NCBI GenBank assembly: GCA_001972305.1
Contig: BDDD01001781.1
Coordinates: forward strand, 45,114-109,113
DNA length: 64,000 bases
Reading direction: 5' to 3'
From: Cephalotus follicularis
Taxonomy: Eukaryota; Streptophyta; Magnoliopsida; Oxalidales; Cephalotaceae
Shown here piece after piece: positions 47,030 through 57,892 of the stretch. Both the position numbers and the translations under genes were made by a program. How positions within the stretch are numbered: the first letter of the stretch is position 1; each line of letters opens with the position of its first letter. The notes below the pieces were generated by a model. That model worked only from the letters and a program-made list of their open reading frames with translations. It was not told where the DNA came from and did not search any database.

Positions 47030-47335
47030 CTTGTGGTCCTTTCTAATATGTAAGCCATGTTTGATTGGCTTGATGACCAAATCTCCTTGCTCTGAGTGTT
47101 GAGAAAGGACAGTGGACATATTAGGTTAAGTCCACACTGACAGTAGTGAACCAATGTCGGTCAATGCAAATGATGGTTTTCACTACTTCAATTCCTTCAC
47201 CGTTGTTTTATCATGATTTGGGTAAGTGTTTCGGGCGAAACACATGTCTAAAATCCTACGAAAGGGTCATGGATTTATGACAATAAGTAGATAATGGTAA
47301 GGTCCATTATGTCTTTTATACATCTTCCAACTGTA
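47030..47335 (+). pseudogene. C1 integrase fragment
   Basis: Frame pieces read CLIGLMTKSPCSE (zinc-finger end and linker of copia integrase, usually CLLGKMTKSPFSE), ERTVDILG, MSVNANDGFHYF (usually TARGGYRYFITF) and SKILRKGHGF. These are the beginning of the integrase core. The remainder of the core, including the downstream catalytic residues, cannot be followed. Confidence 0.78.
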
Positions 47336-47839
47336 GCTGACAGAGCATATCCTAATCCGGATTCTTTTGATATCCGTCCTCTCCATATCTAGTGAGATAT
47401 TTAAATGGAGGAAACCCAGTCTAAACCGTTTAAGGGTTAAGACTGTCCAGTTTATATAAGAAGGTGGAAACCTTCTAAGCTGGAGGCATGATCAAGACAT
47501 TTCCGGTTTGTGGAATATTCTAAGAACTGCTTAGTATATTATTTTTACCATCCCAGCGAACAAATATGGTTTTGTTTCGCGTATTACAAAATTCCTAAGA
47601 GAAGCAATACCTGATTGCAGGAAGCAGTGGGAGTAAGATGAAACAAAGAGAGTTTTCACCAGGTAGAAACCTACAGGACAATAAGGAACTAGAGGTTTAT
47701 TCCTCTGAAGACATAATTGGGAAAGGATCCCAATATGAGATAGAGTCTCAGTTAGGCACTCCTCTATCGAGGAGAACAGGCAAAGGTTTTCGACAGCGCT
47801 TGAGAAATAAGGTTTTCTCATTAAGGCACTGACGGACCT

Positions 47840-48360
47840 AAAGTCAATGAGATGACGAGCCAGTCAGTTATAAGGAAGCAGTGAAGAGCACTGATTCCAG
47901 GACATGGTAAGAGATCATGAAATCCGAAAAGGTTCCATGTACGCCTACCAAGTGAGGGACTTGGTATATGCACCGAAGGTTTAAAACCCTATCAGATGCT
48001 AAGTAAATCTTCACGAGGAATATTGGCATTAATGGAAAAGGTTAAAACTTTTAAAGCGCAATTGGTTGCGAAAGGGTATACACAAAGACAAGAGGTCTGT
48101 ATATACTGGGAACTTTCTCACCAGTTCCAATGCTTAAGTCCATTCGGATATTACTTGCTATTGCCGCTCATTGTGAGAATGAGCTATGGCAAATGGATGT
48201 CAAGACAGTCTGCAAGAGTGGCTATCTTGAAGAGGACATCTACATGTTCCAAACCTTAGGGGTTTACATCCAAAGAGCATTAGGACAAGAGGTGCAAGCT
48301 CCAAAGGTCTATGATCTTAATCAAGCATCCCATAGCTGAAATATCCATTTTGATTTTATC
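47840..48360 (+). pseudogene. C1 reverse transcriptase, N-terminal half
   Basis: Translated pieces read IFTRNIGINGK, VKTFKAQLVAKGYTQRQEV, then after a frameshift MLKSIRILLAIAAHCENELW, QMDVKTVCKSGYLEEDIYMF. These are the copia RT blocks normally reading KARLVAKGY, ETFSPVA, QMDVKTAFLNG and EEDIYM. The FLNG of the polymerase palm has become CKSG. Frames 47996-48259 and 48130-48339 cover the two sides of the frameshift. Confidence 0.87.
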
Positions 48361-48379
48361 AAATATATGGATAAGCCTA

Positions 48380-48850
48380 ATTTCTACCAGAAAAAGGATC
48401 CCAGAAATCACTTTCTTGTTACTGTATGCAGATGATGCACTACACATAGAGAATGATGTAAGTATGTTGAAGTATAGTTAAGCAAGAACTTCTCTGTAAA
48501 GGATTTGGGAAGGCTTCTTACGTTTTGAGAATGAAGATCTATGAAAGATAGATCAAGTAGGTTGCTTGGACTTTTCCAAAGATAGTACATCAGCAGAGTG
48601 CTGAAATAGTATGGAAAATAATTCCATATATGGCTTACTGCCAATTAGCCAAGGAATTCACCATTCCAAGAGGATGTCTTCCAATACTCATGAGGAAAGA
48701 ACATGCATGAATATGCAACCTTATTCTTTGGCAATAGGCTCCATCATGTATGCCATACTTCGCACTAGGCCTGATGTCAATATGCCTAAGGGTCTGGCTA
48801 GTCTATTTTAGTCCAGTCCCTGTAGGAGACATTGGGACATTGTCAAGAGC
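48380..48850 (+). pseudogene. C1 reverse transcriptase palm end and connection
   Basis: The plus strand contains VTVCR*CTTHR around 48420 in place of the usual LLYVDDIL, so the YVDD catalytic motif is not readable. It is followed by LGRLLTF/EASYVLRMKIYER-like text near 48510 and by LPISQGIHHSKRMSSNTHEE, LAIGSIMYAILRTRPDVN in the frame 48611-48811, which corresponds to the copia LPIRHGI..LSK..P.T.EE and AIGSLMYAM.CTRPDI blocks. Confidence 0.85.
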
Positions 48851-49279
48851 ATATAATGCCTGTGAAAGACTCAGGATTATTTCTTGACACATGGAGAACA
48901 TAGTGAATTGAGACGTAAGAGTTAGGTCAACTCTAGTTTCAATTGTGATCTGGATGATCACAAATCCATCTCATGATATGTGTTGGTCCTGAATGAAAGT
49001 GTTGTGTGAGTGGGAGGAGTTTGTGGCAGTCGAGGATTATAGACTCCACAAGAGAATAAGAGTATGTTGCAACCTGAGATGCCGGTTATATTAGCTGGTT
49101 TGGCAGTGGAAGTTCATTGTGGAACTTTATGTGGTTCTATCCATTATTGTCCAGTTGTGAAGCATAAGGACGATGATGGGGCTTTGCACAAATCATGTAA
49201 CCCATGTCTCATTACCGCCGAAACATATACAACAACAGTATCAATTTGATCATGTATATCATAGATGAATGTAACATTT

Positions 49280-49425
49280 CGAAAGAGATGTTGTTGAGGA
49301 AATATGGGAGACATCATGAGAGTAGATGTCACCATAGAAAGAGTCGCGCAGGAAGCGAACTTAGTAGACCCACTGACCAAGGCCATGAGTAGTGCTAGAG
49401 TGAGATATACTTAAGCTGTAGGTCT
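49280..49425 (+). pseudogene. C1 RNase H C-terminus
   Basis: Reads GDIMRVDVTIERVAQEANLV then DPLTKAMSSARVRYT, followed by GLRGWRAKWEIV, matching the end of copia pol (NxADPLTK). The KWEIV coding runs straight into the PPT and LTR, as in related copia elements. Confidence 0.87.
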
Positions 49426-49433
49426 TCGTGGCT

Positions 49434-49452
49434 GGAGGGCCAAGTGGGAGAT
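49434..49452 (+). other. C1 polypurine tract
   Basis: GGAGGGCCAAGTGGGAGAT directly precedes the 3' LTR start TGTTAGATTAGG. Confidence 0.88.
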
Positions 49453-52218
49453 TGTTAGATTAGGGTGTCCCTGCAAGCCACGAGGAGGCTGCAGACATAT
49501 GTACTTTACATATGACACACTCTTGAATCATACATTCTTAGTTCCATTCATGTTCTGTTGTGCATATTTAGTAAACATTGGCATCTGGCTACATGTATTA
49601 TCCCAAACCGTCTCAACGAATCAGTTGATAACCATGTCAACTGAATACTCATATAGCGCCCTGTCCATAAAAGGTTGGATCTCGTGCCTGAGAGGTTATG
49701 AGTGTAACAACCCGATCCTTAACCACATGAGAAATTTTCCACTTTTGTCCCACGCATAACATACAGCGCCCATACATCTGCATTTCCACATGGGCCATCA
49801 CGGTTTTGTCCTACTTGATGGATTGGTTAGACATACAGGGAGGTCACCAATCCTGATTTTGCCCTGAGCGTAGCACGCTTAACCTTGGATTTTCCACTAA
49901 CTCCTCAGCCAATCCATAAAAAGGCGACTCATAAGATTAGGTTGAAGGATCGTTTCTTATATAGCACAGTCATAGTTTTCCACCTTTTTGATGGATCCAG
50001 TTCATTCCTATGACAAGGGCGACTCCATCTCATGGAGAGCTCTTCCCCATGGTGGCTTCATCTCATGGATAGCCCTTTCCTCTTGTGCACTCTTAAGTGG
50101 GGTGTCACAATGAGAATGAGATCCTTACTCCCTTGTGACGAAAGTTCCAAGTCACAGGTTCGCTCTCTTAGGGAACTTGATGAACCGCAAAGACTTTTCG
50201 TGTTATGCTTGCTCCGAATGGTAAAGGAGGATGGATTATCTCAATGCCATTTGGGTTTTACCCTAAAGCTGATGCGGGGAGCGTGCAGTGGCACAACACT
50301 AAATTGACCCACCATAGGTTATCTATTTTGAGAGTCAACACCTCTGTCAATAGAGTTCCTATTGTCGGGGTAGTGTTTAGTCAAAGGTGACTAGTAAATC
50401 ATACGTGATTTACGTTGTGTCCTTAGACCTAAGTGGCTGGCATGCATTGTGCAGTAACTGCTTGGCTTTGATTTTCGCCTTCCCCAGCACTAGGCACGTG
50501 CTGGCAAAAGGGTTGTCTTTAGGCCTTGTGGGAGCTGTATCGAGATGTATGGACGAGTGCACAAGATGAGACCGTCACACCCGTGTTGAGGGTTATAGGC
50601 TCTATAACATCTATGACCATTGAAGACTTAAAGTCCTGGCCAGGCACTGGGAGATTGGGAACGAGAGGTTTCCGAGGATATCTCCCATAGTCTTAGTGTG
50701 ATCATGGAATTATAGTTATCGTGGTTTTACCTGGGGGTGACATTAATCCAAACCCTAGTCCGCAGTCGGAGTGGAGATGATGAAAGACATATGGCACACA
50801 AACCAATGACAGTGATAAAGCACTGAGGAACTGGCTAATGAATGATAGACGTGGTACTTTGTAGTCCGAGGATTCGGGGGAGATTAAAGATCACACCGAG
50901 GCTATTAGTTGGATAGTCGTACCAGAACTTTTGGATGTTCTAGAAGATTTATCATCGTACCTGAAATCCACCAGGCTTTCGGGTCCCGCCTGATTATTGG
51001 AAAAGTGGAGCTTGCTGCACACATGCTCGCTTGGTGGTAAATCTAGTTGTTAACTAGTATATATTAATTAGACATTTGGGGTTGGTTTCTCTCTCCTCAA
51101 TTTTTCTAATTAATATATTAAGAGATTTAATGCCTGAGCATGATTTAATTTTAATTAAATCAAATTAAAGAAAGAGTCCTTAATTATTGAAGGGAGAAAC
51201 AAATTAACAATGTGAGAGACATTTTTATAAAAGGAGAAAAAGAAAACAAAAGGAGAGAATTTGTATTTTATTAGCCAAGACATGCCAAAATGCGCAGGCT
51301 ACGTGCAAAATAGGGAAAACGCACGCAGTGCGTGCGTTTCGTGCCAGGGGCGTGTTTTCGGCCTGAGAAGATGGCCGTGTTGGCACCGGTGGTTAGGAAA
51401 GGAGTTGTGCTTTCATCCATGGTACTCTCCCGTCTCTCTCTCCTCGTTTTTTTCTTCTTCTTTCTCTGTTTTCAGTGACGCATTTTTGCGTCACTCCCAT
51501 TGCCGGCTTCTCTTCTGCCGCCGACGATCATGGTAGGTGGAGCCAACCCTTGGCTTTACCTATCTTGACCCTAGATTAGGTGTTCCCGGTGTTTTTTGGC
51601 ATGATTTTGAATGGAGAGTGGACTCTGGCGAGTCGACTCGCTATGCACCGTGGCTTGGCGTTCTGAGCAGAGTCAGGGCGAGTCTTTGGTTGCAATGCAA
51701 AGATTGGGAGCTTGGCGACCTGTGGTGGTGTGACCGGTCCATGTCGAGTCTCACTGAGTAAAACTCAGTGAGTCTTCACTGCTACCAGCTATTTCAGCGC
51801 CTTCCAAGGCACTTCCTGCCGAGTCTCCGCCACCAGTGGATAGATAGGCGCATATGGAGTCCATTGGTGTCTTGATCAGCGTCTGACATGCTCGACGGAT
51901 TCCGGGCAGTGGGTCCGACGACGGGCGATGGCTACTGCAAGCTTGTTGCGGCAAAGTGGTGGATCCTCCAACGTTGGTATGGTTGCTTCCCTTTTATATT
52001 TATGTTTACCGATATGGTTTCGGTTTGTCTTTATATGCATGCTTGATAATTGGTTTTGTTCGATTGTTAATTAAATGGTGAGCCTCTCCTTTTCTATTTG
52101 GTACTAAGATGTCAGTGTGAACCTTGACTTCCTGTCTTGGTGTTTTTGAAAAATTAAAATTATACACACTAGAGTCCAAGGACCAAATAGACCGGGAACC
52201 CTTGCCAAGTTTCCAACA
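49453..52218 (+). mobile_element. C1 3' LTR (2766 bp including insertion)
   Basis: Starts TGTTAGATTAGGGTGTCCC and ends AAGTTTCCAACA. It aligns with the 5' LTR except for the 407-bp insertion at 49703-50109. GAGTCGACTC-type words lie at 51615-51650 and 'cactgagtaaaactcagtgag', an inverted repeat, at 51752-51772. Open frames here are not shared in sense with the 5' LTR. Confidence 0.92.
49703..50109 (+). mobile_element. 407-bp TRIM-like solo LTR
   Basis: Starts TGTAACAACCCGATCC and ends GTGGGGTGTCACA, flanked by a perfect atgag duplication (49698-49702 and 50110-50114). It is present in the C1 3' LTR but absent from the 5' LTR, where the text reads 'gaaaggttatgacaatgag'. Contains 'agcgtagcacgcttaacctt', a phrase seen in short plant solo LTRs. 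Too short to encode anything. Confidence 0.92.
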
Positions 52219-52246
52219 TAATAGGGGTGAGGTTTACCAAATATGA

Positions 52247-52948
52247 TCATGGAGGCTTAGAATAGAGAGGCTCATGAAGGTCCATGGCCTCTTCCACTGG
52301 TGCAGTTGGAAACTCTAGAAACTTCTTCAACCGCTGCCCGTTTACCTTAAACGCTGCATCAGTATCTAGCTTAGCAATATCAAACACACCATACGAGAAA
52401 ACATATTTAACAATATAAGAACCTTCACAATAGGATCTCAGCCAATAAAATCCATCAAGAAAATCATAATTATCTTGGCTAGCCAGCCAGTCCAACATAT
52501 GATCAATGAGGATGCATACCCTCCATCCTGTTTGGAACTTAGTAGGGAAAAAACATGTTTGAGGATGATAAGGCATGGCAAGTTTGTGAGTGAAATGGGA
52601 TAAAAGATCACATTGACTATCTGAAATGGGATAAATGATCCCATTGTCCAGCCACTTCAAAATCTCCTTTTGGGTAACTTCCACATCCTCTAATTCCCTC
52701 ATACACTCACTGAAGTTTCTATCAAAATCAATGTAAAAGTACGTATCAATGGTGTCCGGAATTGAATGTATCACGTTGATTTCATCAAAGTTAGCTGGAT
52801 GCTTTCCAAAATGGAAGATGTTAAACTCCATTGATGTCTTTCCAAAGCTCAACTTCATAAGACCATTTCGGTAATTTATCAAAGCATTACTCGTGGCCAA
52901 AAATGGTCTACCAAGAACAACTGGGATTTGCTCGTTGATATTATTCAC
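52247..52948 (-). pseudogene. A1 polyprotein: protease end, RT start fused to integrase tail
   Basis: The 233-codon frame opens in the protease-RT linker (NEQIPVVLGRPFLATSNALI, MKLSFGKTSMEFNIFHFGK) which is typical Athila/Tat text. It continues with VTQKEILKWLDNGIIYPISD (RT fingers), FQTGWRVC (RT VQNGWRVC), DHMLDWLASQDNYDFLDGFY (RT palm block with FLDG). It then jumps directly to YIVKYVFSYGVFDIAKL and AFKVNGQRLKKFLE, the C-terminal end of integrase. The RT active site, RNase H and integrase core are missing, but the reading frame stays open across the junction near 52430. Confidence 0.88.
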
Positions 52949-53433
52949 CGGCTGAGTATCTAAAACGACAAAGTAGACAGGGAAGAAAAACTCACCGATC
53001 TTAATTAAAACATCCTCAGTTTTCCTCTCGCATTTTCACAGACCTATCTGCTAGTTGTATTGTCATACTAGTCAGGTGCAACTCTCCTAAACCAAGCTTC
53101 TCATAAACTAACGATGGAAACAAATTCACACTTGATCCTAAGTCGGGTAGAGCATGTTCAATTTTGGTGTTGCTGATGACACAAGAGATTGTCGGGCTGC
53201 CAGGGTCTTTATACTTTTGTACCATGGGTTGGGGAAGAATAATACTGACGATGGTTGCCAAGAAAGCCTTTTTTCAGAGTCTGAAGGACCCTCTTTTGGG
53301 TGTATAAGTCTTTGAGGACTTTTGCATAAGATGGCATTTGAGCAATTGCGTCCAGCAATGGAATGTTGATTTGTACTTGTTTAAACATTTCTATGATCTT
53401 TTCCATGGCTGGGGCTTTCTTATTTGTCTGCAA
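52949..53433 (-). pseudogene. A1 protease and upstream linker
   Basis: Frame 53209-53433 reads PAMEKIIEMFKQVQINIPLL, DAIAQMPSYAKVLKDLYTQK, the conserved gag-pol linker of Athila/Tat. Frame 53016-53261 reads KYKDPGSPTISCVI, EHALPDLGSSVNLFPSLVYE, KLGLGELHLTSMTIQLADRS, which is the aspartic protease with active-site DLGSS. Two frameshifts separate these from each other and from the frame 52247-52948. Confidence 0.87.
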
Positions 53434-53539
53434 TCTTGATGGGAAGGGAACTTTGGGAACATATGTTCGATCGGTTATTGCTACTGTGTGTTCCTTATTC
53501 TCTTCATGTTGCTCTTCCTTAGATTCCTCATGTGAATTT

Positions 53540-55137
53540 AAATTTTCTGGTTACGCAGAGGAATCTACCAACTGTTCACTAAAATTCCGCATGTGCGCAG
53601 AGGAATCAACCAACTGCTCGCTTAAATTTTCTGTTTGATCCGCTGGTTGGTACTCATTTCCACTCCTCGGGGCATAGATGGAATTAACTTGTTTTGGAGG
53701 TCTCGAGGAGGAAAAGGAGCATTGTGGATTGGAGGTCAGTTGGGTGTGAGCGGGATGGGTCATGGAAGTCCTAGGATTTGGGTCTGGTTGGGAAGGCATC
53801 TTGCCTTTATCTCTTTCATGCAGAGCAGATGCTAGCTAAGAGATTTGCTTCTCCATGTTATGTTGACTAGTCATAACAATGCTCATGAGAAGCTCCATGT
53901 TCTTTTGCAGAGAAGAAATCCTAGAGGCATCTACTGGTCGGTTCAAGATTCTAGATGATTGTTGATTTTGAAATTGGTTTTATGGGAAGGAAGGTCTGAC
54001 ATTATTGAGAGATTGGGGAAACCTTTGAAAGGTCCGCTGAGGCACAGACTGGCCAGAGAAGTTCGAAGGTTATCCAGAAATATTTGAAGTTTGCCTAGGA
54101 TAATTTGATTTTTTTCTTATAAAAGTTCGAAGGTCCTCTTGGGTTATGCCCTTGACTCCATGAGAAGTTTGGATGATTTCTCCAATTGTATTGATTCATA
54201 GCGGACACATCCTTAGAAGGATAATGATTATAAAAGTAATTCAGGCATTCTTCCATCTCATGTCTCGGTGACTGCACTAAGAGCACATGGGAGTGCTCTG
54301 GCACTCAGAGAAGGTAGTCTGATTAATGTGGTTCACTTGCGCGGGTCCACTAGTAACTATCGATTCCAAACACTTGAGGAGGTTGTCTATCTGTGTCTCC
54401 TTGTCTACTATTCCCTCTATAACATACCCCAGCCTTGGTATTGCTCTCTCCATCACTTGAGTGGACTCCCACTCCCTAGTCCACTCACCCAAATCAAAAA
54501 GGAAATTCTAAGCCTCATTTTCATCCCTATTCAAGGTGAGCCCATGAGGACACATCGAGTCCACCAATTGCTTGGTTTGGTAATCGATGCCTTCATATAC
54601 GATTTGGAATAAATTCCAAGTGTTTAAACCATGACGAGGACACTCTAAGAGGAGGTCTTTGAATCGTTCCATACACCGAGAGAATGATTCATTGGGTTTC
54701 TGGCAAAACTGGAGAATATAATTCCTGACTTATTGGTTTTATGGAGAGGAATGAATTTCTTTAAGAACGACACTATGAACTGATACCATGTAGAGATGGT
54801 ATCTGTGGGGAGACTATAGAGCCACTTCTTAGCTCCAACTTTGAGAGAAAAATTTATAAATTGTAACTTGATAGCATCATCAGAGAGTTGCTGGAGCTTA
54901 ACTCACGAAGGAAGAGATATGCATCCTCATTGGGTACACCATGAAAGTGCGGGAGCATGCTAATGAATTGAGATTTTAATTTGAAATTCTTACCCTGAGG
55001 TATAGGCAACTGGATAAGGATGGTTGCGCTGTCCTAGCAGGATAGAATTTATCGCGCAGGGTCGTTCGTCTGCCATTGGTGCTTCTTGTTTGTTAATTCT
55101 CTCTAAACGATTATTTGGGCCACGATCCAATCAGTCA
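53540..55137 (-). pseudogene. A1 gag
   Basis: The upstream ATG at 55137 (MTDW) and a second at 55076 (MADERP) match the start of A2 gag. Frames broken by many indels read MLPHFHGVPNEDAYLFLRE, KVGAKKWLYSLPTD and SFARNPMNHSLG-like text, then CVLMGSPLIG-like region, NWRNHPNFSWSQGHNPRGPS at 54100-54200, and a C-terminal part (53551-53799) with a duplicated NFSEQLVDSSA. These match Athila/Tat gag (MLPxFHG, LYSLP, WRNHPNFSW). The capsid is dead. Confidence 0.82.
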
Positions 55138-55390
55138 TAAACAAAGTCATACCACACATGAAAGCAGGTAACTAACGTAGATAAGGTACGAACGTAGAGC
55201 ACTTCTAAGCTAGACCAGACCACTTGCCAAAGCAAAGAACGCGTTAAGCAGACCAGAGAACGCAAGTCCGAACAAAGAACACACATTTATTTTTTGAAAG
55301 CTTATGCAGAGAACAAAATTAACTAAGTTAGAGTTTGTTAGAAATACTACGAATTAGTTGAATAAATCAAAACTAATCTAAAAGGTTATT

Positions 55391-55407
55391 TCCTCGGCAA
55401 CGGCACC
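55391..55407 (-). other. A1 primer binding site (tRNA-Asp type)
   Basis: Minus strand TGGTGCCGTTGCCGAGG lies six bases after the LTR end TGAACA. It differs at two bases from TGGCGCCGTTGCCGGGG, the known Athila primer site. This fixes 55414-59649 as the 5' LTR. Confidence 0.9.
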
Positions 55408-55611
55408 AAAAACTTGTTCACGATTTTTGAAAAGAATTAAATTTATACCGCAAGTGTACGGTTGTGCAGTAACGGGTCTAACACTAGGAAACAAGATTAA
55501 ATTAATTTTAATTTATCAACCTAAACAAGGTATGCAAACTTGAAGGAAAGTATGCTAACTACTCCTAAATAGGAAGAAATAATCTAAATTTTCACAAAAT
55601 TGATTGAAAGC

Positions 55612-55705
55612 GTCGACTGAATGTCGTAAAGAGTCGACAATAGACTAGCAAAGCATCGACAGTATACTTAAAGGCATCGACGGTGAGCTTTAAGGCGTCG
55701 ACGGT
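55612..55705. repeat. CGTCGACG word array near the end of A1 5' LTR
   Basis: Cores gtcgac/atcgac start at 55612, 55633, 55655, 55676 and 55697; intervals 21, 22, 21, 21. The array has one word more than the 3' LTR and includes an AGTCGAC variant at 55632. Confidence 0.9.
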
Positions 55706-56327
55706 TAACAACACAAAATCGACACTTACAGGAAATCATGAAAAGTTTATTGAATTAATCAAAACAGGAAATAGACTAAATAAAATATGTAAGATCAAAT
55801 CGGTTTTAGAGTATAGAATATAACCATAGATTATATTGAGAACTCACTTACTTTGAACGTTCAAACCTTGGTAATCAACAGTTGCCAGGTCGATACGGAT
55901 TATGATCGTTTGACAAAGCGTATGAGTAGACGTGCTAGGTCAATACTGTCACACCCCTTTTTAATTAACACATGGTTAAGCATTTAATCCAGCATTTACC
56001 AATAATTAAAAACTTTAAACTTTTGCGGAAGCATAAAATAATACTGGCTTGTTCAACATAGCATACACATGTAGCCCATACAACATGCTTAAGCTTATTA
56101 CAAAACAAAGTTATATATTACATATTGGAAATGTAAATATAACAAGGGGTATGACTTAATTAAAATTACAACCAACCTTCCACGTAAAGATTCATCAGCG
56201 CGTCTCCACTTCCTTCGTTAATATGAAATTGTAGGTATTAGCCTTTTGTCTGCTCAACTAAGTATGAATTGTGCATGAAGATGAATATACAGATGTAATC
56301 ATGCATGATAGTTTATATTTTAAAACG

Positions 56328-56328
56328 G

Positions 56329-56388
<60 letters not shown>

Positions 56389-56402
56389 AATATATATATA
56401 TA
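56328..56402. repeat. Compound (TA)n(TG)n(TA)n microsatellite
   Basis: Alternating TA, then TG, then TA again; the whole 70-bp run alternates purine and pyrimidine, a possible Z-DNA or cruciform former. It lies in the solo L3 LTR. Confidence 0.95.
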
Positions 56403-57186
56403 AGCAACCACACCAAGTGACTACAAATAGTCAGATATCAAGAATACCACACAGGGTACAAACAGTACAGTTGTCCGAAGACCAATAATGGGTGTCAAAC
56501 ATCGATACCTCCTGGACCCAACGATGCACCACCTAACTACCACCATACACTCCGATGATGTTAGAAAAGGTAAACAGTATTGTCGGCACTTAGCAGGCAA
56601 TTAATAGTCGCGATTTGCATTGTAGATAGGTTTGGTGTATAAGCTCTAGCCAACTCGTGGCACATAGGCCCACCTCTATAGTCCGTGTTACACTCCGATC
56701 ACAAGACCATCAGACTATCAATCGCAAACAGTACAGTACAACTATTACATATATAATGCAATATAAAAGTGGTTCTCTTTTAAGAAAACAGTAAAACAGT
56801 TCAGTAGGTTCTCATTTTTAGAAAACAGTACAGTAACAGTAATTCTCAGTTTGAGAAAACAGTACAGTGGAATAACTTTAATTGTGCATATAGCACTTAG
56901 TCCTTGAAAACCTTAAAACAGTAGTATTTATGTGAAATACTTCGATAGATATAGTGTATCTATAACAGTCAGCAATATGCAATACATAACAGTACATTCA
57001 TTAGCAGTTCAAAGATCAAACAGTGAATAAACAACACTCAATATCAATTTATGCGAATCAAAGCAGTAGTGATTAAGTTATTCAACTCCGAAAATTTGAC
57101 TACACATAGAAAGGATTGATGGTTGGAATCATCCCATATGGAAGTCAATGTAATCCAGAGAATTGAACATTAAACAGGCACTAAAG

Positions 57187-57335
57187 CGACGATAGTTTTT
57201 TCCCAAAGCATCGAAAGTTTATTCTAAGCGTCGTTAGTTTCCTCCACTTAAAGCGTCGACAATTTCTCCTTAAGCATCGACTATTTCACCTTAAGCGTCC
57301 ACGGTCACTTATTAAGCATCAACGGTTTCTAGCGC
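57187..57335. repeat. CGTCGACG word array in solo L3 (55947-58370)
   Basis: Cores begin at 57210 (atcgaa), 57230 (gtcgtt), 57255 (gtcgac), 57276 (atcgac), 57297 (gtccac) and 57318 (atcaac); intervals 20, 25, 21, 21, 21. A second group lies at 58085-58165 (aaagcgtcaaaag, gagcgtcgacgg, aagcgtcgaagc, ggcatcagcgg). Confidence 0.85.
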
Positions 57336-57857
57336 TCATGGGATTTACAGTAGTGGAGTATGCAATTTTACACTTCAATTCAATCCAATAACAACATGTA
57401 ATCATATATAAACCATCTTGACATAATATACATGCTATATCTTCAAAATCATGTCGTAAACCCTACCTCAATTCGCTATCCCAGAATAAATTGACTGATA
57501 CTTCTTTTTGGAGTTCCAATACTCCACCAATTCAATTCAACTTCAAATTCCATAATTCAATCTATGTTTGCATGTTAACAGAAGATATAGAATGAATTTC
57601 AGTACGTATATACCAATTAAATAATTATAATAACAATTGAATTCTGAAAACGGAAGATTACCAATCAATCTCAGCTTCTATTTCAATCTTGAAACACCAT
57701 TTCCTTCAACATGCCATTCCCAGAAACCAATCTAGATTAATTTCTCTCATAACAGAAGATTCTAACACTCAACTCAACTCTCACAGTCTGTTATAAACGA
57801 ATTTCCTTCAGTGCTTCATCAATTATTCTAACTCAAATTCTCAGCCTTTTCTCCTCT

Positions 57858-57892
57858 CTCTCTCTCTCTCTCTCTCTTTCTCTACTGTTTTC
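57858..57892. repeat. (TC)n microsatellite
   Basis: About sixteen TC units with one interruption, in the likely leader part of the solo L3 LTR. Confidence 0.95.

Larger units (their letters stand above)
42166..52218 (+). mobile_element. C1: Ty1/copia element with long LTRs
   Basis: C1 is flanked by caata (42161-42165) and taata (52219-52223), a 5-bp duplication with one mismatch, inside the 3' part of A1. Layout: 5' LTR 42166-44491, PBS, leader, gag, integrase, RT, RNase H, PPT, 3' LTR 49453-52218. Integrase before RT shows the copia order. All coding parts carry stops and frameshifts. The LTRs differ at many positions and the 3' LTR carries a 407-bp insertion. The lineage looks Tork/SIRE-like from the block AIGSIMYAILRTRPDV, but this is not certain. 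Confidence 0.92.
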
